A DNA stretch of 28,667 bases from an uncultured Variovorax sp. GTDB lineage: Bacteria; Pseudomonadota; Gammaproteobacteria; Burkholderiales; Burkholderiaceae. The first letter of the stretch is position 1; every line of letters begins with the position of its first letter. The position numbers and the translations under genes are program-made. Of the stretch, positions 7,776-19,224 are shown piece after piece. Location of the stretch: assembly GCA_946478645.1 (NCBI GenBank), contig CAMLCW010000014.1:1-28667 (forward strand). The letters run 5' to 3'. A model generated the notes under the pieces. That model was not told where the DNA came from. It was given only the letters and a program-made list of their open reading frames with translations, and ran no database searches.

Positions 7776-7884
7776 CCGGACGCAGAGAACGCAAAGGTTT
7801 CGCAGAGGACGCAAAAGGAAAACCAAACTATTTGAAATTCTTCTTTTGCGATTTCTGCGAAACCTTTGCGACCTCTGCGTCCGG
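7776..7884. repeat. Imperfect 44-base inverted repeat (hairpin element) between fdsB and fdsA
   Basis: The left arm 7776-7819 and right arm 7841-7884 pair over 44 positions with about 38 matches, around a 21-base AT-rich loop. Both ends are CCGGACGCAGAG when read inward. Each arm is itself two diverged copies of a 20-base unit of the form CGCAGAG-ACGCAAA (units at 7781 and 7801 share about 15 of 20 bases). The composition is much richer in A than the flanking DNA. It looks like a REP/MITE-like dispersed element inserted into the operon. As RNA it would form a long stem between the diaphorase genes and the catalytic gene. Confidence 0.85.
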
Positions 7885-7934
7885 TTGTCCGATCCCGCTC
7901 CCGCTCCCTTTCCCGCCCTGAGAAAGACACCCCC

Positions 7935-10817
7935 ATGCTGAACCCTCTGAACGAGATCGACCACGGCACCCCGCGCCGCGAGTCCACCGAAGAAGTCACG
8001 CTCGAGATCGACGGCACCCCCGTGACCGTCGCCAAGGGCACCTCGCTGATGCGCGCGGCCATCGATGCCGGCGTACAGGTGCCCAAGCTGTGCGCCACCG
8101 ACAGCCTCGAGCCCTTCGGTTCCTGCCGGCTCTGCCTGGTGGAGGTCGAGGGCCGCCGTGGCTACCCGGCCTCGTGCACCACGCCGGCCGAGCCTGGCAT
8201 GAAGGTGCGCACCCAAAGCCCCAAGCTGCAGGAACTGCGCAAGGGCGTGATGGAGCTGTACATCTCCGACCATCCGCTCGACTGCCTCACCTGCGCCGCC
8301 AACGGCGACTGCGAGCTGCAGGACATGGCCGGCGTGACGGGCCTGCGCAACGTGCGCTACGGCACCGACGGCGCCAACCACCTGAAGAGCGCCAAGGACG
8401 AATCGAATCCGTACTTCACCTATGACCCGTCCAAGTGCATCGTATGCAACCGCTGCGTGCGCGCCTGCGAGGAAACGCAGGGCACCTTCGCGCTCACCAT
8501 CAGCGGGCGCGGCTTCGAATCGCGCGTGTCGGCCGGGCAGGACCAGCCCTTCATGGAATCCGAATGCGTGAGCTGCGGCGCGTGCGTGCAGGCCTGCCCC
8601 ACCGCCACGCTGCAGGAGAAGTCGGTCATCTGGCTGGGCCAGGCCGAGCACAGCGCCATCACCACCTGCGCCTACTGCGGCGTGGGCTGCGGCTTCAAGG
8701 CCGAGATGAAGGGCAACGAAGTGGTGCGCATGGTGCCGTGGAAGGACGGCAAGGCCAACGAAGGCCACTCGTGCGTGAAGGGCCGCTTCGCCTGGGGCTA
8801 TGCCACCCACAAGGACCGCGTGCTCAAGCCCATGATCCGCAGCAGGATCACCGATCCCTGGCAGGAAGTGAGCTGGGAGGTCGCCGTCAACCATGCCGCC
8901 AGCGAGTTCCGCCGCATCCAGGCCAAGTACGGCACCGATGCCATCGGCGGCCTCGTCTCGTCGCGCTGCACCAACGAGGAAGGCTACCTGGTGCAGAAGC
9001 TGGTGCGCGCGGCCTTCGGCAACAACAACGTCGACACCTGCGCGCGCGTGTGCCATTCGCCCACGGGCTACGGGCTCAAGCAGACCATGGGCGAGTCGGC
9101 CGGCACGCAGACATTCAAGTCGGTCGAGAAGTCGGATGTGATCATGGTGATCGGCGCCAATCCGTCGGACGGCCATCCGGTGTTCGCCTCGCGCATGAAG
9201 AAGCGGCTGCGCGCCGGTGCGCGGCTGATCGTGATCGATCCGCGCACCATCGACCTGGTGAAGTCGCCGCACGTCAAGGCCGACCACCACCTCAAGCTCA
9301 GGCCCGGCACCAACGTGGCGGTCATCAGCGCCATGGCGCACGTGATCGTGACCGAAGGGCTGGTCGACGAAGCCTTCGTGGCCGAGCGCTGCGAGCCCAA
9401 GTCGTTCAACGAATGGCGCGAGTTCGTCGCGCGCCCCGCCAACTCGCCCGAGGCCATGGAAGCCGTGACCGGCGTGCCGGCGGCCGAGCTGCGCGCCGCG
9501 GCGCGGCTGTTCGCCAAGGGGCACGACGGCAAGCGCAATGCCGCCATCTACTACGGCCTGGGCGTGACGGAGCACAGCCAGGGCTCGACCATGGTGATGG
9601 GCATCGCCAACCTCGCGATGGCCACCGGCAACGTGGGCCGCGAGGGCGTGGGCGTGAACCCGCTGCGCGGCCAGAACAACGTGCAGGGCTCCTGCGACAT
9701 GGGCTCGTTCCCGCACGAGCTGCCGGGCTACCGGCATGTGTCGGACAGCACCGCCCGCGGCGGCTTCGAAGCTGCGTGGGGCGTGGCACTGCGCGCCGAG
9801 CCAGGCCTGCGCATTCCGAACATGTTCGACGCCGCCCTCACCGGCAGCTTCAAGGGCCTGTATTGCGAAGGCGAGGACGTGGTGCAGTCGGACCCGAACA
9901 CGCAGCACGTGGCCGAAGCGATGATGGCGATGGAATGCATCGTGGTGCAGGACCTGTTCCTGAACGAGACCGCCAAGTACGCCCACGTGTTCCTGCCGGG
10001 CGCCTCGTTCCTCGAGAAGGACGGCACCTTCACCAATGCCGAGCGGCGCATTTCGCGCGTCACCAAGGTGATGCCGCCCAAGGCCGGCTACGCCGACTGG
10101 GAAGTGACGCAATTGCTGTCGAACGCGCTCGGCTATCCCATGAACTACGCGAGCGCCGAAGAAATCATGAACGAGATCGCCGCGCTGACGCCGACCTTCA
10201 CCGGCGTGAGCTACGCCAAGCTCGCGCAGCTCGGCAGCGTGCAGTGGCCCTGCAACGAGGCTGCGCCCGAGGGCACGCCGACCATGCACGTCGACGGCTT
10301 CGTGCGCGGCAAGGGCAAGTTCATCATCACGCAGTACGTGCCGACCGACGAGAAGGTGACGCGCATGTACCCGCTGATCCTGACCACGGGACGCATCCTC
10401 TCGCAGTACAACGTGGGCGCGCAGACCCGCCGCACCGACAACAACCGGTGGCACAGCGAAGACCGGCTCGAGATCCATCCGAGCGATGCCGAGGACCGCG
10501 GCATCGGCGAAGGCGACTGGGTCGGCATCAACAGCCGCGCGGGCGAGACCGTGCTGCGCGCCACGATCACCGAGCGTGTGCAGCCCGGCGTGGTCTACAC
10601 CACCTTCCACTTCCCCGAGTCGGGCGCCAACGTGATCACCACCGACAACTCCGACTGGGCCACCAACTGCCCCGAGTTCAAGGTCACCGCGGTGCAGGTG
10701 ATGCCGGTGATGCAGCCTTCGCAATGGCAGCAGTCGTACAGCCGTTTCAACGCACTGCAGGAAGAACTGCTCAGCAAGCGGATCGGTGACCCGGCCGAAG
10801 CGGCGGTGGCCAAGTGA
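7935..10817 (+). CDS. fdsA: NAD+-dependent formate dehydrogenase, alpha (catalytic, molybdenum) subunit
   Basis: This 960-residue catalytic subunit oxidises formate to CO2 at a bis-MGD molybdenum centre. In order it has an N-terminal 2Fe-2S ferredoxin domain (FGSCRLCLVEVEG), a NuoG-like His/Cys cluster motif (HPLDCLTCAANGDCELQ), two ferredoxin-type 4Fe-4S motifs (CIVCNRCVRAC and CVSCGACVQAC), the proximal 4Fe-4S of the molybdopterin domain (CAYCGVGC), the large molybdopterin domain and a C-terminal dinucleotide-binding domain. The active-site pair is Cys373-His374 in ARVCHSPTG: the Mo-ligating Cys, with no selenocysteine, and the neighbouring His. I chose the ATG at 7935 because the preceding 23 in-frame codons lie partly in the repeat region and are Arg/Ser-rich. 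Its stop overlaps the GTG of fdsC. Confidence 0.97.
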   Translation: MLNPLNEIDHGTPRRESTEEVTLEIDGTPVTVAKGTSLMRAAIDAGVQVPKLCATDSLEPFGSCRLCLVEVEGRRGYPASCTTPAEPGMKVRTQSPKLQELRKGVMELYISDHPLDCLTCAANGDCELQDMAGVTGLRNVRYGTDGANHLKSAKDESNPYFTYDPSKCIVCNRCVRACEETQGTFALTISGRGFESRVSAGQDQPFMESECVSCGACVQACPTATLQEKSVIWLGQAEHSAITTCAYCGVGCGFKAEMKGNEVVRMVPWKDGKANEGHSCVKGRFAWGYATHKDRVLKPMIRSRITDPWQEVSWEVAVNHAASEFRRIQAKYGTDAIGGLVSSRCTNEEGYLVQKLVRAAFGNNNVDTCARVCHSPTGYGLKQTMGESAGTQTFKSVEKSDVIMVIGANPSDGHPVFASRMKKRLRAGARLIVIDPRTIDLVKSPHVKADHHLKLRPGTNVAVISAMAHVIVTEGLVDEAFVAERCEPKSFNEWREFVARPANSPEAMEAVTGVPAAELRAAARLFAKGHDGKRNAAIYYGLGVTEHSQGSTMVMGIANLAMATGNVGREGVGVNPLRGQNNVQGSCDMGSFPHELPGYRHVSDSTARGGFEAAWGVALRAEPGLRIPNMFDAALTGSFKGLYCEGEDVVQSDPNTQHVAEAMMAMECIVVQDLFLNETAKYAHVFLPGASFLEKDGTFTNAERRISRVTKVMPPKAGYADWEVTQLLSNALGYPMNYASAEEIMNEIAALTPTFTGVSYAKLAQLGSVQWPCNEAAPEGTPTMHVDGFVRGKGKFIITQYVPTDEKVTRMYPLILTTGRILSQYNVGAQTRRTDNNRWHSEDRLEIHPSDAEDRGIGEGDWVGINSRAGETVLRATITERVQPGVVYTTFHFPESGANVITTDNSDWATNCPEFKVTAVQVMPVMQPSQWQQSYSRFNALQEELLSKRIGDPAEAAVAK

Positions 10818-11653
10818 ACCTGGCCGACATGCCGCTGCGCCCTGGCGGCGCCGAGCTTCTGCCCGTGCGCGGCGTGCGTGCGAGCCAGGCCTTCGATCGC
10901 CCCGACTGGGTGGCGGTGGAGGTGCCGGTCGCGCTGGAGTTCAACGGCATCTCGCACGCGGTGATGCTCGCCACGCCCACCGACCTGGCCGACTTCGCAT
11001 TGGGCTTCGCGCTCGGCGAGGGCATCCTGGCTGCAAGGAGCGACCTCTACGGCATCGAGGAGGAATACGCCCCCGAGGGCATCACGCTCAAGCTCGACGT
11101 CGCGAGTTCAGCCTTTGCACGCTTGAAGGCGCGCCGTCGCTCCATGGCCGGCCGCACGGGCTGCGGCCTGTGCGGCACCGAAAGCCTCGCGCAGGTCACA
11201 CGCGTCCTGCCGCGCCTGCCGCCCGGGCCGCCGCTGTCCCGGCACGCCGTGGCACGCGGCATGCGCGAGCTCGCTGCGCGGCAGGTGCTGCAGAAGATCA
11301 CGGGTGCCGTGCATGCCGCGGCCTGGTGCACGGCGGATGGCGAAGCGCTGCTGGTGCGCGAGGACGTCGGGCGGCACAACGCGCTCGACAAGCTCGTCGG
11401 TGCGCTCGCCCAAAGCGCAGCAGCCGATGCCTCGGCCGGCTTCATCGCCGTAACCAGCCGCGCGAGCTTCGAGATGGTGCAGAAGACCGTCTCGGCCGGC
11501 GTGCCGCTGCTCGCCGCGGTGTCGGCACCCACCTCGATGGCCGCGGCCGTCGCCCACGAGGCGGGCCTCACGCTCGCGGGCTTCGTGCGCGGCGACGACC
11601 TCGTCGTCTACACCCATCCGGGCCGGCTCGACAGCCTGGCCGGCATCGAATGA
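10814..11653 (+). CDS. fdsC: Formate dehydrogenase accessory sulfurtransferase FdhD/FdsC
   Basis: This 279-residue FdhD-family protein moves sulfur onto the molybdenum cofactor of formate dehydrogenase before it is inserted, a step needed for activity. The mobile loop carries GRTGCGLCGTES with Cys117 and Cys120, the CxxC pair of this family. Other matching segments are PTDLADFALGFALGEGI near the N-terminus, REDVGRHNALDKLVG in the middle, and the C-terminal SRASFEMVQKTVSAGVPLLAAVSAPTS given here in part. The start is a GTG whose last two bases are part of the fdsA stop (GTGA at 10814-10817), showing tight coupling. The equivalent in other fds operons is called FdsC. Confidence 0.94.
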   Translation: MNLADMPLRPGGAELLPVRGVRASQAFDRPDWVAVEVPVALEFNGISHAVMLATPTDLADFALGFALGEGILAARSDLYGIEEEYAPEGITLKLDVASSAFARLKARRRSMAGRTGCGLCGTESLAQVTRVLPRLPPGPPLSRHAVARGMRELAARQVLQKITGAVHAAAWCTADGEALLVREDVGRHNALDKLVGALAQSAAADASAGFIAVTSRASFEMVQKTVSAGVPLLAAVSAPTSMAAAVAHEAGLTLAGFVRGDDLVVYTHPGRLDSLAGIE

Positions 11654-11666
11654 AAGCCAGACTGCA

Positions 11667-15082
<3,416 letters not shown>

Positions 15083-16342
15083 TCAGTGGGTGTGCGTCGC
15101 CGAGCCCTTGCCCTGCTCCGACTTGACGATGAAGCTGCCGGCGGCCGCGTGCGCGGTACCGGGCTCGAGGCCGCTGACGATCTCCGTGCGCCGGACGTCG
15201 CTGCGCCCGGTCTGCACCGGGCGTGCCACGAAGCCGCCATCGACCTTGACGAACACCGAGGGCTTGCCGTCGACGGTCTGCAGCGCGTCGGTCGCCACGG
15301 TGACCGGCGCGGCGACCTCGCCAGCCACCACTTCGACGTTCACGAACAGCCCCGGGCGCCAGGCCAGCTGCGGATTGGGCAGCGTCACGCGGGCGCGCGC
15401 GGTGCGCGTCTGCTCGCCGATCAGCGAACCGACGTAAGCCACCGTGCCGGCGGCCTCCGCATCGAAGGCGCTGGCACGCACCGTGACCTTCTCGCCCACG
15501 CGCACGCGCGGCAGGTCGCTGGCGCCGATGTTCATCTCGGCCCATACGGTCGAAAGGTCGGACACCGTGAACACGTTGGTGTCTTCCTTGACCGCCTCGC
15601 CGAGTGCGATGTGCTTTTCGACCACCATGCCGTCGAACGGCGCGCGCAGTTCGTAGCGGCCGAGGCTTGCGGCCGACGCCGGCGCACCGAGCGCCTGCAG
15701 CTTCTGGCCGGCATTGGCCACGGCGATCTCCGCCTCGCGCAAGGCCTGGCGCGCCTGCAGCACGTCCTGCTCGGGCGAGATCTTTTCCTCCCAGAGCTTC
15801 TTCTCGCGCGCGTAGGTGCTTCGCGCGAGTTCGAGCCGCTTCTGCGCGGTGCCGAGCTCGCTGCGCTGCTCCGAGACGGCCGCACTCGCGATCACCGCCA
15901 GCACCTGGCCCTTCCTGACCTGCTGGCCGAGGTCGGCCGACACGCGCTCGACCACGCCCGCGACACGCGGCACCACGTGCGCCGTGCGGTCTTCGTTGAA
16001 GCGGATCTCGCCGGGAAACTGCAGCACCTGGCGCAGGGTGGCCGGCGCGCTGCTTTCCAGTGCGATGCCCGCGGCCTGAACCTGCGCGTCGGACAACGCG
16101 ATCTTGCCTTCGTCCTTGTGCGCGCCCTCTTCCTTGCCCTTGTGGCCTTCCTCTTCCTCGTGCGCATGGCTTTCGGCTTCGCCGTGGCCATGCTCATGCG
16201 CGTGCTCGTCCGCCGGCGCACCGCCAGGCTGCGAGCGCAGGATCATCGCGCCCGCGCCGAGCCCGAGAACGACGATGAGCACGATGGCGACCAGTTGCTT
16301 GCGGCCGATCCGCGCCAGGAGATTCTGTTGTGGGGCGTTCAT
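15083..16342 (-). CDS. czcB: Metal efflux periplasmic adaptor (membrane fusion protein), CzcB family
   Basis: This 419-residue adaptor links CzcA to the outer-membrane channel. The N-terminal membrane anchor (VAIVLIVVLGLGAGAMI, about 17-33) is followed by a His/Glu-rich segment at about 45-76 (DEHAHEHGHGEAESHAHEEE), a likely metal-capturing tail. The usual order follows: a barrel-sandwich hybrid half (VVPRVAGVVERVSADLGQQV), a coiled-coil hairpin (about 160-225), the second lipoyl half (YELRAPFDGMVVEKHIALGE) and a beta-barrel. It ends THTH, another possible metal ligand. Its ATG overlaps the czcC stop by four bases. The divalent-metal call fits the His-rich tail and the CzcA motif. Confidence 0.95.
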   Translation of the reverse strand: MNAPQQNLLARIGRKQLVAIVLIVVLGLGAGAMILRSQPGGAPADEHAHEHGHGEAESHAHEEEEGHKGKEEGAHKDEGKIALSDAQVQAAGIALESSAPATLRQVLQFPGEIRFNEDRTAHVVPRVAGVVERVSADLGQQVRKGQVLAVIASAAVSEQRSELGTAQKRLELARSTYAREKKLWEEKISPEQDVLQARQALREAEIAVANAGQKLQALGAPASAASLGRYELRAPFDGMVVEKHIALGEAVKEDTNVFTVSDLSTVWAEMNIGASDLPRVRVGEKVTVRASAFDAEAAGTVAYVGSLIGEQTRTARARVTLPNPQLAWRPGLFVNVEVVAGEVAAPVTVATDALQTVDGKPSVFVKVDGGFVARPVQTGRSDVRRTEIVSGLEPGTAHAAAGSFIVKSEQGKGSATHTH

Positions 16343-17610
16343 GAACGATGGTCCTGGAGGGGAATGGCGGACGCGCCGCCGATGAGCCTGTCGATCTCGG
16401 CGGCGGCGCGATGCGCATCGCCGAGCGCCTTGAGGTATTGCGCGCGCGCCTGGAACAGCGTGCGCTGCGCATCGAGCGCCTCGAGAAAACTGAACTTGCC
16501 GAGCTCGAAGCCGCGCAGGGTGGCGTCGAATGCGCTCTGCGCGCCGGGCAGCACTTCGCGCACCATCGTCTCGGCCTCGACGCGCGCCGCATCGAGCCGC
16601 TGCCGGGCCGACAACGCCTCGGCGCGCAGCCGCATCGCGAGCGCGGCGGCCTCGTCGCGCGCCTTGTCTTCGCGCTGCAGCGCTTCACGCACGTTGCCGC
16701 GGTTGCTGTCGAAGATCGGCAGCGGCACCGAAATGCCGATCACCGCCTGATCGCGGCCCACCTCGGGCGCTCGCTTCGCGCCCAAGGTCAACGTGATGTC
16801 GGGCATGCGCCTGGCCCGCTCGATCGCCGCGAGCGCGCCCTGGCGATCGGCTTCGAGCCGGGCCGCACGCAATGCCGGCGCATCGGCAAGGCGTCCGTCG
16901 AGATCCAGGTTTTGCACCGCCGGCAGCGTCTGCGCGCGGCCGTCGAGCCGCGACAGATCGAGATCGTCGCTCGCGCCCATGGCCGCGCGCAGGCCGTGCA
17001 GACTCGAGGCGCGCTCGCTGCGCGCCTGGACCAGCTCGACCGCCACGCCGGCCGCCGCGACCTTGGCCTTGGTCTCCTCGATCGGCGAGACCTTGCCCGC
17101 CGCCACGCGCTTGCCGGCCGCCTCGCTGCCGCTGCGGGCGAGGTTCAGCAGCGCCTCGGCCAGCGTCACGCGCTCCTGCGCAATCAGCGCCGCGAAGAAG
17201 GCCGCGCTCACGCCCGCGCGCACCTCGGCCTCGCGCTGTTCGCGCTGCGCGCGCGCCACCTCGCGCGCACGCTCGGCCGCCTCGATGCGGGCCGCACGCT
17301 TGCCGCCGAGTTCGATCGGCTGGCTCAGCAGGATGGTGGTCGTGCGGGTCTCACGCCGCGTGTCCTCGATCTCGACGCCGAGCGTCGGGTTGGGCAGCAG
17401 CACGCCGGCCTGCTCGCGGGCGGCGTCGACGGCCTCGATCTCGCGCGACGCGGCGCGCAGCGCGGGATGCCGTTCGAGCGCGAGCGAGACGGCGCGCGCC
17501 AGCGTCAGTGGGCCCGCGTCCGCTGGCATGCCCGTGGGGGGCTGCTGCGCCAGCGAGGGGTTGATTGCCAATGCCGCCAGAAAGGCCAGCGGCACAAGTA
17601 GCCTGTGCAT
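16339..17610 (-). CDS. czcC: Outer-membrane efflux channel, CzcC/TolC family
   Basis: This 423-residue outer-membrane factor forms the exit duct of the pump. The signal peptide is MHRLLVPLAFLAALAINPSL with cleavage near AQ. The two homologous halves of the TolC fold follow (LTLARAVSLALERHPALRAA in the first; ALQREDKARDEAAALAMRL in the second), with long Ala/Arg/Glu-rich coiled-coil helices. I used the ATG at 17610 because it opens a signal peptide and has a GGAG at 17617-17620 six bases upstream; the in-frame ATG at 17664 adds 18 non-hydrophobic residues. It lies 108 bases after czcI, separated by a structured intergenic region, and overlaps czcB by ATGA. Confidence 0.93.
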   Translation of the reverse strand: MHRLLVPLAFLAALAINPSLAQQPPTGMPADAGPLTLARAVSLALERHPALRAASREIEAVDAAREQAGVLLPNPTLGVEIEDTRRETRTTTILLSQPIELGGKRAARIEAAERAREVARAQREQREAEVRAGVSAAFFAALIAQERVTLAEALLNLARSGSEAAGKRVAAGKVSPIEETKAKVAAAGVAVELVQARSERASSLHGLRAAMGASDDLDLSRLDGRAQTLPAVQNLDLDGRLADAPALRAARLEADRQGALAAIERARRMPDITLTLGAKRAPEVGRDQAVIGISVPLPIFDSNRGNVREALQREDKARDEAAALAMRLRAEALSARQRLDAARVEAETMVREVLPGAQSAFDATLRGFELGKFSFLEALDAQRTLFQARAQYLKALGDAHRAAAEIDRLIGGASAIPLQDHRS

Positions 17611-17646
17611 CGAATTCTCCAAGTTGTGAAAAGACCAACGGGGGAA

Positions 17647-17718
17647 TCCGGCGCGCGCCTCCACGGCTCATCCGAAGATGAGGACGGGAAGAAAGTGAAA
17701 GAGAAGCAGCGCGCCGGA
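17647..17718 (-). promoter_or_regulatory. Nested RNA structure in the czcI-czcC intergenic region
   Basis: TCCGGCGCGC at 17647-17656 and its exact complement GCGCGCCGGA at 17709-17718 form a ten-pair outer stem starting directly after the czcI stop. Between them, read on the minus strand, lies CTCATC-TTCG-GATGAG (17682 to 17667), a six-pair hairpin with the very stable C(UUCG)G loop. The pyrimidine-rich segment before the hairpin (CTTCTCTTTCACTTTCTTCC) stays unpaired. No U-tract follows, so a simple terminator is unlikely. It may instead act as an RNA-processing or stability element between czcI and czcCBA. Confidence 0.55.
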
Positions 17719-18087
17719 CTAGCCGACGCGTGCCCAATTGGGCCGATCGATGCGGTCGGCGCCGAGCGCCGCATGCCACGCCGGCGTGACGCTGGCGAAG
17801 TGCTGGCGCAGGTCCAGCGTGCCGTCGACCATCACGCTGGCGAAGGGCTTCGCGCAACCGAGATGGCAGACGCTGCAGTCGCCATGGTCCAGGCCGAGCG
17901 GCGCGGCGGTGTCGCCGTCAGCGTCCGGTGCCGCGGTGGCATCCTGCGGGTCGGCATGCTCGTGCGAATGGTGGCCGAGGTGCCATGCCTTCGCTTCCTG
18001 CTCATGCTGGCAATAGCCGGCCGCACCAGCCCAGGCGAACTGGAGCGGCAGCACGAACAACAGAAAGACCAGGAGCCAGCGGCGCAT
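17719..18087 (-). CDS. czcI: CzcI-like periplasmic His/Cys-rich metal-efflux companion protein
   Basis: This 122-residue exported protein starts MRRWLLVFLLFVLPLQFAWA, a clear signal peptide. The mature part begins GYCQHEQ and is rich in possible metal ligands: WHLGHHSHEHADPQD and LDHGDCSVCHLGC. CzcI-family proteins sit at the head of czcCBA operons in related bacteria and are thought to modulate the pump's expression or action in the periplasm; their exact role is not settled. I chose the ATG at 18087 because the 32 preceding in-frame codons are Arg-rich and unlike a leader. A TATACT at 18094-18099 (minus strand) could be a -10 element, but it is very close to the start. The next gene is czcC. 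Confidence 0.8.
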   Translation of the reverse strand: MRRWLLVFLLFVLPLQFAWAGAAGYCQHEQEAKAWHLGHHSHEHADPQDATAAPDADGDTAAPLGLDHGDCSVCHLGCAKPFASVMVDGTLDLRQHFASVTPAWHAALGADRIDRPNWARVG

Positions 18088-18158
18088 CGGCGAAGTATAT
18101 CGACGGGGTTCGCGCCGGCGGTGCAGCAAAGCCCTTACGGCGAAGCCGCCATGGGGGC

Positions 18159-18608
18159 CTATCGCGCGCCGGGAATCGCGCAACTCGCGCGCGCCTGCTC
18201 ATCGCCCGCGCCGCTGCAGGCCAGCAGATCCTCGAAATCCTTGGCGCGCGCGGCCGTCAGCGCGGCCACGCAGCTGCTCGCGTTCATCGGCTGCATGCTG
18301 CCACCGGCGCTGCGCACGGTCCGCAGGCTGCATTCGGCGTCGCGGAAGGCCAGCCACTTCTTCTGCGCATCCACCAGCAACTTGCCGGTGGGCGCGTCGG
18401 CCTTCAGGCGCGCCTGCATCTGCTTGTAGAGCTGGTTGAGCCGGGCGTCGGCCTGCTTCAGGTCGGCCGCGGCACAGGCGCTCATCTGTGCCTGGGTCTG
18501 GGCCTTGTCCATGCAGGCGTCGTCGGCATGCGCCGGCGACACGAAGAGTGCCGCCGACATCGCGGAGAAACCCAGCCACCAGGCCGCGCGGGGGACCATC
18601 GTTTTCAT
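18159..18608 (-). CDS. LprI-like (DUF1311) periplasmic protein
   Basis: This 149-residue protein has a signal peptide (AAWWLGFSAMSAALFVSPAHA) and mature start DDACMDKAQTQAQMSACAAADLKQADARLNQLYKQ. The Cys spacing followed by a two-helix DLKQADARLNQLYK segment is typical of the DUF1311/LprI family. The later part, KKWLAFRDAECSLRTVRSAGGSM, contains the other conserved FRD-xEC motif. Some family members inhibit lysozyme; for most the role is unknown. The four or more Cys probably form disulfides in the periplasm. The gene starts nine bases after the membrane-protein gene, so the two are likely one transcript. It is not obviously tied to metal efflux. Confidence 0.8.
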   Translation of the reverse strand: MKTMVPRAAWWLGFSAMSAALFVSPAHADDACMDKAQTQAQMSACAAADLKQADARLNQLYKQMQARLKADAPTGKLLVDAQKKWLAFRDAECSLRTVRSAGGSMQPMNASSCVAALTAARAKDFEDLLACSGAGDEQARASCAIPGAR

Positions 18609-18617
18609 ATAAGCGCC

Positions 18618-19211
18618 TCAATCCAGGGTATCGAACAGACGGAAGATCCACGACAGCTGGTAGACCAGCATCGCGGCAACGAAGAGTCCATGGAAACGGC
18701 GACGGCTGGTGATGGCCGCCGCCACGCAGAGCACCACGAGCACCGGCGTGCGGATCAGGTACTCGAACCCGAAGCGCGCGAAGTGCGCTTCGCCCTTGAT
18801 CAGCGTGTCGACCACGTCCAGCAGGAAGGTCGCGCCAAGCAGCCCGAAGAACCAGGCGCGCCGCGCGTAGAAGTAGTCTTCGTAGCTCTCGTAGTCGCGC
18901 ATGCTGTCGGGAAAGAGCAGCGCGCACAGCAGGAACAGCACGATGGCATAGCTGACGAGAAAGGCATAGGTGCCGAAGGTCCAGGCATGCACCTGGAACA
19001 GGCCGAACTCCCACCACCAGAAATGCACCAGCGCGAGCATCACGGAGCCGACCCAGGCCAGGTGGACCGCATAGAGCCGGTACTGCGCCGGGTGCTGCAC
19101 GATGCGCGCCACGCCCGAGAGCAGGCGCGTCAGCCCGAGGCCGATCACCATGCCCATGACGATGCGGATGTGCGGAAAGATGTCGTGCGCGAGAAGAACC
19201 TGTTGCTGCAT
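18618..19211 (-). CDS. Polytopic inner-membrane protein of unknown function
   Basis: This 197-residue protein has about six hydrophobic helices: IRIVMGMVIGLGLTRLLSGV, LAWVGSVMLALVHFWWWEF, FGTYAFLVSYAIVLFLLCALL, AWFFGLLGATFLLDVV, LIRTPVLVVLCVAAAI and LFVAAMLVYQLSWIF. A charged, Tyr-rich loop (DSMRDYESYEDYFYARR) lies between the third and fourth. I do not recognise a named family. The start at 19211 (MQQQVLLAHDIFPH) was chosen because the upstream in-frame codons lie within the DUF1272-like gene. It is 13 bases after that gene and nine before the LprI-like gene, so the three form a likely operon. Confidence 0.7.
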   Translation of the reverse strand: MQQQVLLAHDIFPHIRIVMGMVIGLGLTRLLSGVARIVQHPAQYRLYAVHLAWVGSVMLALVHFWWWEFGLFQVHAWTFGTYAFLVSYAIVLFLLCALLFPDSMRDYESYEDYFYARRAWFFGLLGATFLLDVVDTLIKGEAHFARFGFEYLIRTPVLVVLCVAAAITSRRRFHGLFVAAMLVYQLSWIFRLFDTLD

Positions 19212-19224
19212 GCCGGCCCGCGCG

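Noticed and set aside
7776..7884. CRISPR-like or tandem repeat array
   Set aside because: There are only two diverged units per arm, with no spacers and with opposite orientation between arms; it is an inverted repeat.
7866..7934. N-terminal extension of FdsA from the upstream in-frame ATG
   Set aside because: The extra 23 residues are Arg/Ser-rich, overlap the repeat and precede the ferredoxin domain without similarity to it; the ATG at 7935 fits the family start.
7773..10724. Minus-strand open frame of 983 codons opposite fdsA
   Set aside because: fdsA has complete domains on the plus strand. The antisense frame is low complexity and its C-terminal end is just the inverted repeat read through.
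18771..18791. GAAGCGC / GCGCTTC inverted repeat
   Set aside because: It lies inside the coding sequence of the membrane protein and is explained by codon choice in GC-rich DNA.
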